Below, piece after piece: positions 1 through 9,114 of a DNA stretch of 64,000 bases (positions are counted from its first letter, which is position 1; each line of letters begins with the position of its first letter). The stretch is from Myxococcota bacterium. Lineage in GTDB: Bacteria > Myxococcota_A > UBA796 > JAFGLY01. The notes below the pieces were generated by a model that worked only from the letters and a program-made list of their open reading frames with translations, was not told where the DNA came from and searched no databases. A program made the position numbers and the translations under genes. The stretch covers positions 82,904-146,903 of the forward strand of contig JAJRWT010000081.1 in the NCBI GenBank assembly GCA_024276675.1, in the 5' to 3' direction.

Positions 1-165
1 AGCCATGCAACTCCAAGGAAACGGCTCCCATCCAGGTGGCGTTGGCCTGTTCCAGGGAGCATGACTGGATATGGCTGGAACCTGAATCCCAGCTCCTGGA
101 TCCCTATGGCAATCCCTCAACCCATGATTCATGGGGTGCCTGCATCCCCATCGAAGCACCTGCAA

Positions 166-786
166 ATGCCACCGAGCACTGAGTCTTCCGTACTGTTGGT
201 GGGAATCGCCGGGGGGACCGCTTCCGGCAAGACCACCCTGGCACGCTGCGTACTCAATCACATTCCTGATGCCGTGCTCATCGGTCATGATCGCTACTAC
301 CACACGGTCCCCGATCCTCTCCGGCACAACTTCGACGAACCAGCGGCGTTGGACAGCGCTCTCCTGGTCACGCACCTCGACGCCCTGGCGGCTGGCGGAG
401 AAGCTCCATTGCCCTGCTACGACTTCACGCATCACAGGCGAATGCCCGAACGGAAACTGGTAAGGGCATCGCGAATAGTGCTGGTGGAAGGTATCCTGGT
501 GCTGGCCGACGCCGACCTTCGCGAGCGATTCGACTTGAAGGTATGGGTCGAGGCGCCTGAAGGGGTACGCATGGAGAGGCGTCTCCGCCGCGACAACCTG
601 GAGCGTGGAAGAACCATCCGCAGCATAATGACCCAGTACGAATCCACTGTTCGCCCCAGCCACCAGCGCTGGGTGGCGCCGAGCGCCACCTACGCCGATC
701 TTGTACTGGATGGCTGCGCCCCCGTGGAACAGGAGGGGCTTCGTCTGTGCCAGCACCTGTGGCAAAGGTTGGACGAAGGTATCTGA
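166..786 (+). CDS. udk: Uridine kinase / phosphoribulokinase-family P-loop kinase
   Basis: Probably phosphorylates uridine (and cytidine) with a nucleoside triphosphate in pyrimidine salvage, in the cytoplasm. A P-loop GGTASGKTT is at residues 16-24, followed by the DRYYH segment and the H-x-R-rich region typical of the uridine kinase family. The region 'VLVEGILVLADADLRERFDLKVWVE' lies in the right place for the Walker B strand. The ATG at 166 gives 206 residues, close to the usual 205-215. The reading frame is open back to an ATG at 61 (241 residues), which sits right behind AGGGAG, but that extension is unlike the family. No strong ribosome site decides between them. The gene converges on the lipoprotein gene that ends at 824. 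The family is clear; the exact nucleoside substrate is inferred. Confidence 0.85.
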   Translation: MPPSTESSVLLVGIAGGTASGKTTLARCVLNHIPDAVLIGHDRYYHTVPDPLRHNFDEPAALDSALLVTHLDALAAGGEAPLPCYDFTHHRRMPERKLVRASRIVLVEGILVLADADLRERFDLKVWVEAPEGVRMERRLRRDNLERGRTIRSIMTQYESTVRPSHQRWVAPSATYADLVLDGCAPVEQEGLRLCQHLWQRLDEGI

Positions 787-823
787 CCCTCGCGAACCGG
801 TCCCAGGATACCGCAACCAGTTG

Positions 824-1630
824 TCATTCCTGTTCTTTTTCGTCTTCTTCCACCCACTCCTCGAATTCCGGCTCTTCTTCAGGTCGTGCTCGTTGTTGGT
901 GGCGCCGCCTGCGGTTACCGGTGGTGGTTTCTGGTTCCCGCGGCTTCTCGGTGGCGCTTCCCGGAGCCACGTTCATTCCAAAGTCCCACTGAGCAAACCC
1001 CCCATTGCCGTCTTCCACCACGATGGCGACCTTGTACGCGCCACCGGGATCGTCTTCGCTGCCACGATAGCTCAACAGCCCGGAGGGCCCAATGGTCAAA
1101 CCGCGAGGGGCTCCCTCCAGGTGGAAGGAAAGTCTATCCCCATCGGCATCTTCTGCGACGACCCGGAATCCGTCGATCCGTCGTAGCTCGGAGACGCGAT
1201 TCTTGATCACCGGAGGAGCGTTTGGAATCAAGACCTCCGGTGTCCTGCCCGACACGTGCTTGTCGCCGTCGTCCACCTCCACCTTCACGTAGATGCGGTC
1301 CCCCCTTTCAAAGAAGGTATCCGGCAGCAGCTTCCCGATCTGCCCCTTGATGGGCTCATCGTTCTTGAACCAGGTCTTCCGGATATGGATGACGTCCAGG
1401 TCAGGATCCTGGACTTCCACCCGCAACCAAAGGTCCGAGTCGGTGCTGGGCTGCGCCGGGTTGATCTCCAGACGAGTTATCACGGGAGGACGATTGAGAT
1501 CCTGGGAAGGTTCGCCCGTATCAGCCACCTGGGCATCGACCTCTGCTGGCCGGACAGGCGGCTCCCGGGGCTGAATCGGCTGTGGCTCCGGCTGGTCGGC
1601 ACAAGCCAATATAAAAAAGAGAATCACCAT
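824..1630 (-). CDS. Putative lipoprotein with Ig/cadherin-like domain and charged tail
   Basis: 268 residues. The start at 1630 follows GGAGG with 6 nt spacing and gives a short lipoprotein signal, MVILFFILAC, so Cys10 should be lipidated. A P/E-rich linker follows, then two beta-rich segments that resemble bacterial Ig-like or cadherin-like repeats (PPVITRLEINP near residue 47, and later 'EDADGDRLSF'). The second has the D-x-D-G-D pattern common in calcium-binding dystroglycan-type cadherin-like domains. The end is striking: an Arg-rich patch (GNRRRRHQQRARP) followed by an almost purely acidic tail. I infer an envelope-anchored binding or structural protein; there is no enzymatic motif. An in-frame ATG two codons upstream (1636) overlaps the ribosome site and is less likely. 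Confidence 0.75.
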   Translation of the reverse strand: MVILFFILACADQPEPQPIQPREPPVRPAEVDAQVADTGEPSQDLNRPPVITRLEINPAQPSTDSDLWLRVEVQDPDLDVIHIRKTWFKNDEPIKGQIGKLLPDTFFERGDRIYVKVEVDDGDKHVSGRTPEVLIPNAPPVIKNRVSELRRIDGFRVVAEDADGDRLSFHLEGAPRGLTIGPSGLLSYRGSEDDPGGAYKVAIVVEDGNGGFAQWDFGMNVAPGSATEKPREPETTTGNRRRRHQQRARPEEEPEFEEWVEEDEKEQE

Positions 1631-1797
1631 ATCCATCCTCCGTTCCACATGTGCTGGCACACGGGCGGTCATGTGGTCCAACCAGTCTGGCAATAATCCG
1701 CACCGTGATCCCTATCCATGCTTAAAAAAGGGATAAGTACCGATCATCCAGTGCCGATCCACGTCAAAAGAAACCCTTGGAATCGGAAGGCAGCCCC

Positions 1798-2361
1798 ATG
1801 ACCAGGACCGTTTCAGATGCAGAGGTTGTCTCGCTAACCTTGAAAGGTGGGGAAAACGGCCGATGGCAGGTCAAGGTGGAGATGTACCTTCCCGATGACC
1901 TCCGGGCCATTCTCGAAGGAGCCACCATCGGCCTGCTCAATGCCAGCGGCCGTCCCCTGGGCCCAGCCGTCGTCATTCCCCTGGAAAACTGCCTCAACAG
2001 CCCCGTAGAGACCAGTGTCCGTGGCCCCGAACGCCTTCCACCCAGTTCGATCCTTCGTTGCACCATCTTCATCGGGACCACGCAAGAACCGCTCGTGGTG
2101 GATCAGCGAGTCTCAAAGACCCGCGGATTCCACGGCTTCATCATGGGTTTGTCATCCATCGAAGAAGGGCCGCGCCCAAAAGGCAGGGGGCTCACGGAAG
2201 CAGAGCAGAATCAGATGGAGATCAGTTTCCCATGGCTGAAGGACATCCAACAGGAAGACCTCGCCTTCGACGCCTTCAAAGAAGACATTCTATCGGCCAT
2301 GGACCTGGACGAGCACGACGAAGTCACCGAAGAAATCCTGCGTATGCTGAAGGAGCCCTAG
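1798..2361 (+). CDS. Hypothetical cytoplasmic protein
   Basis: 187 residues, family not recognised. The ATG at 1798 is preceded by GGAAGG at a good distance; an in-frame ATG 21 nt upstream overlaps that site. There is no signal peptide or membrane segment. The first about 110 residues look beta-rich, the C-terminal third is acidic and helical (DLDEHDEVTEEILRML). The protein converges on the MopE-repeat lipoprotein gene, with only 29 nt between the stops; in that gap the 10-mer ccggcacttc occurs twice. Codon use is like that of its neighbours, so it looks like a real resident gene. Confidence 0.7.
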   Translation: MTRTVSDAEVVSLTLKGGENGRWQVKVEMYLPDDLRAILEGATIGLLNASGRPLGPAVVIPLENCLNSPVETSVRGPERLPPSSILRCTIFIGTTQEPLVVDQRVSKTRGFHGFIMGLSSIEEGPRPKGRGLTEAEQNQMEISFPWLKDIQQEDLAFDAFKEDILSAMDLDEHDEVTEEILRMLKEP

Positions 2362-2390
2362 GCCGGCACTTCTCAATGACCGGCACTTCG

Positions 2391-5222
2391 TCAATAAAAG
2401 GTGAACACCCCGGCCCAGGGGTACTCCGCGTCTTCGTCCCAGACCGCCACGGTCACCTCACCCGCCGGGTGCGGAACGGTCATGGCACTGATGGCAACAT
2501 CTGAAAGCAGCTCGAAATCCGCTGCCATTCCGTCGAATGTCACCGCCACGACGCGGTAGAATCCCCGGCCTCCCAGCACCACGGGACTCCCCCCCTCCAA
2601 AGGTGCGCCGGTGGGCGACACCGAGTCCAGTTCAACCCGACAGCTACCATTTTCGACCCCAGGCGTGCCGGCGTCTTCCGCGCCGTAGAGGATGGCAACA
2701 TTGCACCAGCTCGATGGTTCATCATTCAAGACATAGTCATAGCGGTCCAGGTCCAGGCTCATGGAGCTACCCGCGGACACAGGGTAGTCCAAACCCCACT
2801 CCACCCGGTCCAGTACCACACCATCGGTGCCATCGGTTCCGAAGGTAGCCAGCACAAGAACGCCCGTGTCGTCTGCCAGGCTGATGCTGCCGGCAAGGTC
2901 CAGGGTAACGTCTGGAGTCGCCAGGAGGCTCGTGCCCGCAACCATTTGATCCCCGGCAGAAAGGGTGATGGAGTTGGAGATGACATACAACTGGCTCCCC
3001 GTCTCATCCCGCAGTACCAGGTCCTGCAGGTCCAGGTCGCTGGCCGAGAGGTTGTAGAGTTCGAACCACTCGCCCTGCTCATCGTCCAGTTCAATGGAGT
3101 CCTGCATCAGCTCGGTGAAGATGATTGAGCCCAACTCGATGCAGTCGTTGTCCGGAACCTCGTCACAGTCCTGGTCCGTTCCATCGCACAGCTCCCTCGC
3201 TCCGGGATGGGAATTGCCATCGGAATCGTCACAATCTCCACCGAGCGCCGTGTAGCCCGTTGGCTGGGAACACGAGTCCCAGGAGTCGTCCGGATCTCCG
3301 TAGCCGTCACCGTCCAAGTCCGCATACCAGGTGGCCGCGTCGACGGCGAAGTCGTCTTCCAGTTCGTTGCAGTCGTTGTCCAGCCCATCACAGTATTCCA
3401 CCGCGCCGGGATGGACCGACGAGAGGGTGTCGTCGCAGTCGCCATAATCGTTCACGAACCCTGGAGGTTGGTGGCAACCCACCGTGAACGTACCCGACCA
3501 CCCGTAGCCGTCCAGATCGAGATCCTGGTACCAGGTGACGGCATCCAGGGCATCGGGCTCGTCGATCTCGGTGTCGCAGTCGTTGTCGACTTCGTCGCAG
3601 TACTCGTCAGCTCCCGGGAAGATGGCTTCATCGGCGTCATCACAGTCCTGGAGGGACGTGGAGCGGGCCCTGTAGAGCCCGGCGGGATGGCAGAAACAAC
3701 CTGGTTCCCCTACGCCAAAAGAGTCCCCGTCACTGTCCAGGTAGAAGTCTATGCAGCCGACGGCGTCGCGGTCGTTGGAATCATCATCGCAGTCGTCATC
3801 GAACCCGGTGGAACAGTCTTCCGGGAGCCCAGGGTTTGCCCCGGAGTTGTCGTCATCGCAGTCGCCTGGCTCGAAGCCCGGGGGAACACGGAAGGAATAG
3901 GACTCCAGGTAGTAGCCGTCGGAATCGAAATCACCGTCGTTGCCGTCGCAGTCGTCGTCGGTGCCGTCGTACCAGAACTCGGACATGCCCGGGTTCACGT
4001 GGGCGGGATCCTTACCGGTGGGAGAGAAGTCGTCCAGGTCGCTTCCGTCCATGCAGTCGTTTCCCACGCTGCCATCCCGCTGCTGGTAGAAGGCGACGTC
4101 GTATCCGTCACCATCAGCGTCGAAGTCGTCGTCCCCAGCACAATCCTGGTCGATGCCGTCGTACCAGGTATCGGAATCAGATCCCGGAAAGACATCATAT
4201 GGTGAGAGTTCCGCGAAACCATTGAGAGCGGAGAAGGATTCGGCGTCTTCCGGGTCGTCCCAGCAGTCGCCCGCCTGGAAACCGGCAGGCAGTTCCATGG
4301 GGATGCCCCCCGCTTCTTCCACGCGCTCGTCGTAGTCCTGGACCCAGAATCCGTCGCCGTCCTGATCGCCGTCGTTGTCGTCGCAGTTTTCGTCAATCCC
4401 GTTGTACCAGGTTTCAGGCACGTCGGGGCTGTAGTAGATCTGCGGATCGCCGTCATCACAGTCCATGGATTCGCAAAACTCGGAACCAGCGCTGTAGCCG
4501 TCGCCGTCGGCGTCGCAGTCGTTGTCATCGCAGTCCTGGTCGGTGCCGTCATACCAGGTCTCCACGGCTCCGGGGTGTATGGCGGAGGCGGGCTCGTCGG
4601 CGTAGTTGTAGCTGTCCAGACCTCGCCTGAGAGCAGGATCGTCCACGCAGTCGCTGCCGAACTCCAATTCATCGGAGCCATCGGACACGCGGTGGGGATA
4701 GTCGTCGGTCTGCCATCCGTCGGCATCAGCATCGAAGTCGTCGTCACCGGCACAGTCCTGGTCCACTCCGTCGTACCAGGGATCCACTGCTCCGGGGAAG
4801 ACCAGGGACGCCCCCGGTTGAACCCAGTCAAGCTCGTTGCCGAGACTGTCCAATCCCTGTATGACCTGTTGTCCAGGCAGTAACTCCAGGGGATCGTCCC
4901 AACAATCGCCTTCAGGCAGCGTTCCGGAATCCGCCACGCCCAGCGTCGGAAGTCCTGCGTAGCCCGGTGCCACGTAGCCATCGTGGTCAGCGTCGTAGTC
5001 GTCGTCACCGGCACAGTCCTGGTCCACTCCGTCGTACCATGTCTCGGTGGCCGACGGATTGATCTGGTCCCCGGACAAGGCACTTCCGACAGGCCCGTCG
5101 GGAGAATCCCAGCAATCGCCGTTCAGGGATGACAGACCGTCCCCGTCCCGGTCCACGGCCAGCCATCCGGGAACACAGGCGAGAACTCCCATCATCAACG
5201 GAAAAGCAAGGGCTGAAGGCAT
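2391..5222 (-). CDS. Large secreted lipoprotein with MopE-type metal-binding repeats, lamin-tail and TIG domains
   Basis: 943 residues. A lipoprotein signal (GVLAC, Cys16) is followed by about ten acidic repeats of the pattern W/Y-Y-D-G-x-D-x-D-C then D-x-D-x-D-G-Y/F, each separated by a D-C-W/D-D segment. These match the 'putative metal-binding motif' family that includes MopE, where Asp-rich loops are expected to bind Ca2+ or other cations. After the repeats comes a lamin-tail (LTD) domain around residues 700-850 (IIFTELMQDS ... EWFELYN) and a C-terminal IPT/TIG Ig-like domain (VSPTGAPLEGG). The start is clear: GGAGG lies 6-7 nt before ATG. It is likely a cell-surface protein, possibly adhesive or cation-binding; the role is inferred. 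It is paralogous to the genes at 49285 and 52062. Confidence 0.85.
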   Translation of the reverse strand: MPSALAFPLMMGVLACVPGWLAVDRDGDGLSSLNGDCWDSPDGPVGSALSGDQINPSATETWYDGVDQDCAGDDDYDADHDGYVAPGYAGLPTLGVADSGTLPEGDCWDDPLELLPGQQVIQGLDSLGNELDWVQPGASLVFPGAVDPWYDGVDQDCAGDDDFDADADGWQTDDYPHRVSDGSDELEFGSDCVDDPALRRGLDSYNYADEPASAIHPGAVETWYDGTDQDCDDNDCDADGDGYSAGSEFCESMDCDDGDPQIYYSPDVPETWYNGIDENCDDNDGDQDGDGFWVQDYDERVEEAGGIPMELPAGFQAGDCWDDPEDAESFSALNGFAELSPYDVFPGSDSDTWYDGIDQDCAGDDDFDADGDGYDVAFYQQRDGSVGNDCMDGSDLDDFSPTGKDPAHVNPGMSEFWYDGTDDDCDGNDGDFDSDGYYLESYSFRVPPGFEPGDCDDDNSGANPGLPEDCSTGFDDDCDDDSNDRDAVGCIDFYLDSDGDSFGVGEPGCFCHPAGLYRARSTSLQDCDDADEAIFPGADEYCDEVDNDCDTEIDEPDALDAVTWYQDLDLDGYGWSGTFTVGCHQPPGFVNDYGDCDDTLSSVHPGAVEYCDGLDNDCNELEDDFAVDAATWYADLDGDGYGDPDDSWDSCSQPTGYTALGGDCDDSDGNSHPGARELCDGTDQDCDEVPDNDCIELGSIIFTELMQDSIELDDEQGEWFELYNLSASDLDLQDLVLRDETGSQLYVISNSITLSAGDQMVAGTSLLATPDVTLDLAGSISLADDTGVLVLATFGTDGTDGVVLDRVEWGLDYPVSAGSSMSLDLDRYDYVLNDEPSSWCNVAILYGAEDAGTPGVENGSCRVELDSVSPTGAPLEGGSPVVLGGRGFYRVVAVTFDGMAADFELLSDVAISAMTVPHPAGEVTVAVWDEDAEYPWAGVFTFY
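4736..5039. repeat. Perfect 43-nt direct repeat within the MopE-like gene
   Basis: The 43 bases at 4736-4778 recur unchanged at 4997-5039, 261 nt apart. Both copies encode the same WYDGVDQDCAGDD unit. Perfect identity at DNA level, with the surrounding units diverged, suggests recent duplication or gene conversion between repeat units. Confidence 0.85.
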
Positions 5223-5491
5223 GACACACCTCCGCAGTCTGGCCTCGGCCTACAGACGAGAACCTGATTCTACCATTGCTCACAGGTTCCCTCTCCAGTT
5301 TCATCATGCAGGCTCCCGCGGGGACAAGGTCGTCCCGGAGGGGCCATCTGAATGGACCCGTGCTGAAAGAAAAGGGCAAACGTGGGAGCCCCGCGATAAT
5401 ACGACCACTCTGAGGGGATTAACATGCAACGCTGCGGGTTTGTGTGAGCCCGTCGGACCGTCCGACCCCAAGTGCCATTGGAGCGGAATCC

Positions 5492-6445
5492 ATGATTACT
5501 GTCGAAGACCTGAGTAAACGATTCGGTACGACCCTGGCGGTACACGACATCAGTTTCACCATTCAGAAAGGCGAAGTCGTGGGCTTTCTTGGGCCCAACG
5601 GCGCGGGCAAGACCACGACCATGCGCATCCTGGCGGGCAGCCTGGGCGCCACCTCGGGGCATGCCATAATAGACGATCTGGATGTGTTCAAGCATCCACG
5701 AAGGGTCAAGCGGCGAATAGGCTACCTGCCCGAACGGCCGCCGCTGTACGGCGGAATGACCGTCGAGTCCTTCATCCGTTTCTCGGCCAACATAAAGGGC
5801 GCTTCCGAGCCGAACGCCGCCACCAGGCAAGTACTCCACCGGGTGGGCCTCCAACAGATGTCCCATCGCCTGATAGGGCATCTCTCCAAGGGCTACCGCC
5901 AGCGGGTTGGCCTGGCCCAGGCCTTGGTGCACGATCCCGACGTACTCATCCTGGACGAACCCACATCCAACCTGGATCCGGCCCAGCGCGTGGAAATCCG
6001 TGATCTCATCCAGGAGTTGGCTGAAGGTGATCGAACCGTGATCCTGTCCACCCACGTCCTTTCCGAGGTGGAAGACATCTGCGAAAGGGTGATAATCATC
6101 GACCGTGGACGCCTGCTGACCACTGACCGTATCGACGCCCTGGCCAGGGAAACCAGGCGTATCAAGTTGCGGGTGGCTCGCAGGGAGCCCGAACTGGCAG
6201 ATCGTCTGGCTTCGTTGAGCGGAGTGGTCGAAGTACACGAGGAACCCGATGGGCGATTCACGTTACTGACGGAACACGACATCCGCGCCGACATCGCTCG
6301 CTTCGCCTGCCAGTACGATCTCCTGGAGCTTACGGGCCAGGAACGCCTGGAAGATGTCTACCTTCGGCTCATTTCGGGCAGCGGGCCGGACGACCCCGAA
6401 ACAACCGGCACCCAGGAACCCGTTTCTTCGGAACAACAGACCTGA
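5492..6445 (+). CDS. ABC transporter ATP-binding protein, GldA-like
   Basis: 317 residues; the ATPase of an ABC-2 type exporter encoded with the next two genes. Walker A GPNGAGKTT is at 34-42, signature LSKGY at 131-135, Walker B VLILDEPT at 151-158 and the H-loop histidine near 188. The C-terminal about 100 residues form the extra domain usual in GldA/NatA/CcmA-like ATPases. The ATG at 5492 starts directly at the conserved 'MITVEDLSKRFG' N-terminus and has a GGAG-like site upstream. The permease gene begins 9 nt after the stop. The substrate is unknown: Gld-type transporters are linked to gliding motility in Bacteroidota and also occur widely elsewhere as exporters of unknown cargo. Confidence 0.93.
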   Translation: MITVEDLSKRFGTTLAVHDISFTIQKGEVVGFLGPNGAGKTTTMRILAGSLGATSGHAIIDDLDVFKHPRRVKRRIGYLPERPPLYGGMTVESFIRFSANIKGASEPNAATRQVLHRVGLQQMSHRLIGHLSKGYRQRVGLAQALVHDPDVLILDEPTSNLDPAQRVEIRDLIQELAEGDRTVILSTHVLSEVEDICERVIIIDRGRLLTTDRIDALARETRRIKLRVARREPELADRLASLSGVVEVHEEPDGRFTLLTEHDIRADIARFACQYDLLELTGQERLEDVYLRLISGSGPDDPETTGTQEPVSSEQQT

Positions 6446-6454
6446 GAGAACACA

Positions 6455-7222
6455 ATGCGGAACATTCTGGTCCTTTCGAAGCGCGAATTGCAAGCCTACT
6501 TCACCTCTCCCACGGGCTGGCTCTTCCTATGCGCCTTCCTGGTCATCACCGGCTTCTTCTTCGCGTCGATGGTGGGCTACTACGCCATGCAGACCACCGA
6601 GTTGGGAATGGGCTCCTATTCACAGGACCAATTCGACATGGGCGAGTACCTGGTGGCCCCCTTCTTCGCCAACACCAGCGTAATCCTGTTGATGCTCTGC
6701 CCGGCCCTGTCCATGCGCCTCTTCGCCGAAGACCGCAAGCAAGGTTCCCTGGAGTTGTTGCTCACCTCACCCATAAGCACCTTCGAAATCGTCATGGGCA
6801 AGTACCTGGGCAGCATGGGCTTCGTGCTGATCATGCTGTTGGCGACGGCTCACTACCCCATCATGCTCTACTGGCTGGGTGAACCCGATACTGGCGTTGT
6901 CTTCAGCAGCTACCTGGCCATGCTCCTCCTGGTTGGCTCCTTTATGGCCGTGGGGCTGCTCACCAGCGCCTTCACCGACAACCAGGTGGTGGCCCTGGCC
7001 ATCAGTTTCAGCCTGCTGTTGCTGTTCTGGGTGATAAGCTGGGCCGACAACTCCGGCAGTGGTTCCATGGGTGATGTCCTCTCCTATGTCAGTATGCTCT
7101 CCCACATGGAACAGCTCGGCAAGGGATTGGTCCACCTCAAAGACATCGTCTACTACCTGTCATTCATCGGCGTTGCCCTCTTTGCCACCCAGCAGCGTGT
7201 CGAAGCCTTCAGGTGGAGGTAG
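6455..7222 (+). CDS. ABC-2 type transporter permease, GldF-like
   Basis: 255 residues with six predicted membrane helices (first at about residues 20-45, last near 230-248). The cytoplasmic loop 'MRLFAEDRKQGSLELLLTSP' is the characteristic segment of ABC-2 permeases of the GldF/NosY group. It is the membrane partner of the preceding ATPase and of the GldG-like protein whose ATG lies 2 nt after this stop. The close spacing indicates one transcript and a three-part complex. Substrate not known. Confidence 0.92.
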   Translation: MRNILVLSKRELQAYFTSPTGWLFLCAFLVITGFFFASMVGYYAMQTTELGMGSYSQDQFDMGEYLVAPFFANTSVILLMLCPALSMRLFAEDRKQGSLELLLTSPISTFEIVMGKYLGSMGFVLIMLLATAHYPIMLYWLGEPDTGVVFSSYLAMLLLVGSFMAVGLLTSAFTDNQVVALAISFSLLLLFWVISWADNSGSGSMGDVLSYVSMLSHMEQLGKGLVHLKDIVYYLSFIGVALFATQQRVEAFRWR

Positions 7223-7224
7223 AA

Positions 7225-9000
7225 ATGCAGCGCTACGCATGGATACCTGGAATCGCCGGATTTCTCTGTATCATCGTTTTCCTGGTGTACCGCCAGGCCT
7301 ACTCCGACTGGAACGTGTGGGCGGGCCTCACGGGCGGCGCCGGGATCATCCTTCTGCTGGTCTACGCCTACCTGGACCGCCTCAGGCTCGAAGACACCGC
7401 CGGCAGCCGTGCATTTCGCTACAGCTCGGGGGCCTTCCTGCTGGTGCTCATCGCCCTCGCCCTGGGCGTGGCCGTCAACGTACTGGCCAACCGCTACGAC
7501 AAACGATGGGACGTGACCTCCTCGAAGCGCTTCACCCTTTCGGAACAGACCATCAAGGTTCTTCAGGGCCTGGACAAAAAAGTGCAAATCGCGGCCTTCT
7601 TTCCCGCTGACTCTGCTGAAGAAAGCGCGTTCAAGGACCTCGTGGAAGGCTATCGCCTGTACAGCCCCCTTCTTGAACTGGACTACCACGATCCCTTGAG
7701 TGAACCCCTCCTGGCCCAGCAGTTCGAGATCACCAGCCAATATGGTACCGTGGTGCTGCTGTCCGGCGACGACAAGCAACGCCTGGAGACAACCTTCGAT
7801 GAAGAAGCCCTCACCAACGCCATCATCCGGGTCACCGCCGGAGTCCGTCACGACATCTGTTTCACAGATGACCACGGGGAGCTGGACCTGGACGACGACT
7901 ACGATCTCCAGGGACTCGGTATAGCGGTTTCCAAGCTCGAGGGGCAGAACTACCAGGTAGAAAAGGTATCCCTGCTCCGCGAAGGTGGAGTTCCCGACCG
8001 CTGTGAGGTGCTGGTTGTGGCTGCCCCCAGCGTCGATCCGCTTCCCGTGGAACGGGAATTGCTGGCCGCCTACCTGAAACGGGGCGGAGCGGTCTTCATG
8101 ATGCTGGAACCCCTCATGGCCGAAGCCACTGCCAGGGATCTTGCCCGTTACGGCCTGGTACTGAAAAACGATCTGATCCTTGAAGACAACCCCGAGGCTC
8201 GCAGCATCGGCCTGGATCCATCCTTTATCATCGTGGGTCCCCAACAGCTCGATTTCCACCCCATCACCACCGGCCTCAAGGCTGGCCTGCTCCTGCAAAC
8301 GGTCCGGTCCGTGGCAAAGTCCGACGAAGTTCCCACTGGCCTGGATATCCAGGTACTGGCCAGGACCACCTCATCCGCCTGGGCAGAGACCAGCCTGGAC
8401 GGCAACGTGGCCGCTCAACCAGACCCCGCCCAGGATATCGTGGGTGATGTGCCGCTCATGGCCGTGGCAGAGATATCCGATCCCGACGCCATCTCCGTAG
8501 CCGATGCAAACATTCTGCCATCGTCCACCTCGCTCCCAGTGAAGATGGCCCACACGCCCGCCGACTCCCAACCAGCCGACCGGGACCCCGCAAAGGCAAC
8601 GCCACCCGAAAACAAGCCCGCTTCCCCCCGGGAACAGGCCGCCGGCCAGACCGCCGACTCCCAGGAAGACGGGCGGCCCCTGGAAGATGCTACATCCCAG
8701 CCCCAGGACGAATCCCAGGAGGAACAGCAATCAGGAAAACTCGTGGTTGTGGGTGATGCCTCCTTCGCCACCAATCAACTCATCATCCAGGGGATGAACC
8801 AGGACCTCTTCCTCAACACCATCGCCTGGCTGGTGGGAGAAGAAGACCAGGTATCAATTCGGCCCAACGAAGCAGCGAAAAGCACTCTTCAGATGAACAT
8901 GGCCCAGGGCGTGTTGTTGTGGTTCCTGGCCATCCTGGGTGTGCCGGGTCTGGCGCTGGCGGGTGCCATCGGCACGTGGATTCATCGGCGTAGACTGTAG
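7225..9000 (+). CDS. GldG-like ABC transporter auxiliary protein with low-complexity insert
   Basis: 591 residues. Three N-terminal membrane helices (within residues 5-95), a large periplasmic part of the ABC_transp_aux / GldG type (starting WDVTSSKRFTLS, with 'VAAPSVDPL' and 'GGAVFMMLEPL'), and a final helix before the HRRRL end. The ATG at 7225 follows AGGTGGAGGT; a GTG at 7213 lies inside that site. Between about residues 425 and 510 the domain carries a long insert rich in P, A, Q, D and E, ending just before the conserved 'KLVVVGDASFATN'. The insert is probably disordered. It is the third gene of the transporter operon. Confidence 0.88.
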   Translation: MQRYAWIPGIAGFLCIIVFLVYRQAYSDWNVWAGLTGGAGIILLLVYAYLDRLRLEDTAGSRAFRYSSGAFLLVLIALALGVAVNVLANRYDKRWDVTSSKRFTLSEQTIKVLQGLDKKVQIAAFFPADSAEESAFKDLVEGYRLYSPLLELDYHDPLSEPLLAQQFEITSQYGTVVLLSGDDKQRLETTFDEEALTNAIIRVTAGVRHDICFTDDHGELDLDDDYDLQGLGIAVSKLEGQNYQVEKVSLLREGGVPDRCEVLVVAAPSVDPLPVERELLAAYLKRGGAVFMMLEPLMAEATARDLARYGLVLKNDLILEDNPEARSIGLDPSFIIVGPQQLDFHPITTGLKAGLLLQTVRSVAKSDEVPTGLDIQVLARTTSSAWAETSLDGNVAAQPDPAQDIVGDVPLMAVAEISDPDAISVADANILPSSTSLPVKMAHTPADSQPADRDPAKATPPENKPASPREQAAGQTADSQEDGRPLEDATSQPQDESQEEQQSGKLVVVGDASFATNQLIIQGMNQDLFLNTIAWLVGEEDQVSIRPNEAAKSTLQMNMAQGVLLWFLAILGVPGLALAGAIGTWIHRRRL

Positions 9001-9114
9001 TCCTGCTGGAAACCCCCAACTGCCGGTAATCCAGCAGATCTGCTTGGCCTCCGGGGACTCCCCAGAATACATTCACTGGTCTCGACCTGCCTGGAACCCA
9101 GTGAAGGAGATATC

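Noticed and set aside
1708..1737. ATCCC/GGGAT inverted repeat with an A-run upstream of the gene at 1798
   Set aside because: The stem is only 5 bp with a 17-nt loop; too weak to call a terminator or operator.
3207..4205. 332-codon open frame on the plus strand
   Set aside because: Same effect, antisense to the first MopE-like gene; Val/Ile-rich low-complexity translation.
3995..5083. 362-codon minus-strand frame, Thr/Pro-rich
   Set aside because: Overlaps the lipoprotein in another frame of the same strand; composition is a by-product of the repeats.
7153..8298. 381-codon minus-strand frame
   Set aside because: Antisense to the GldG-like gene; no start signal or domain.
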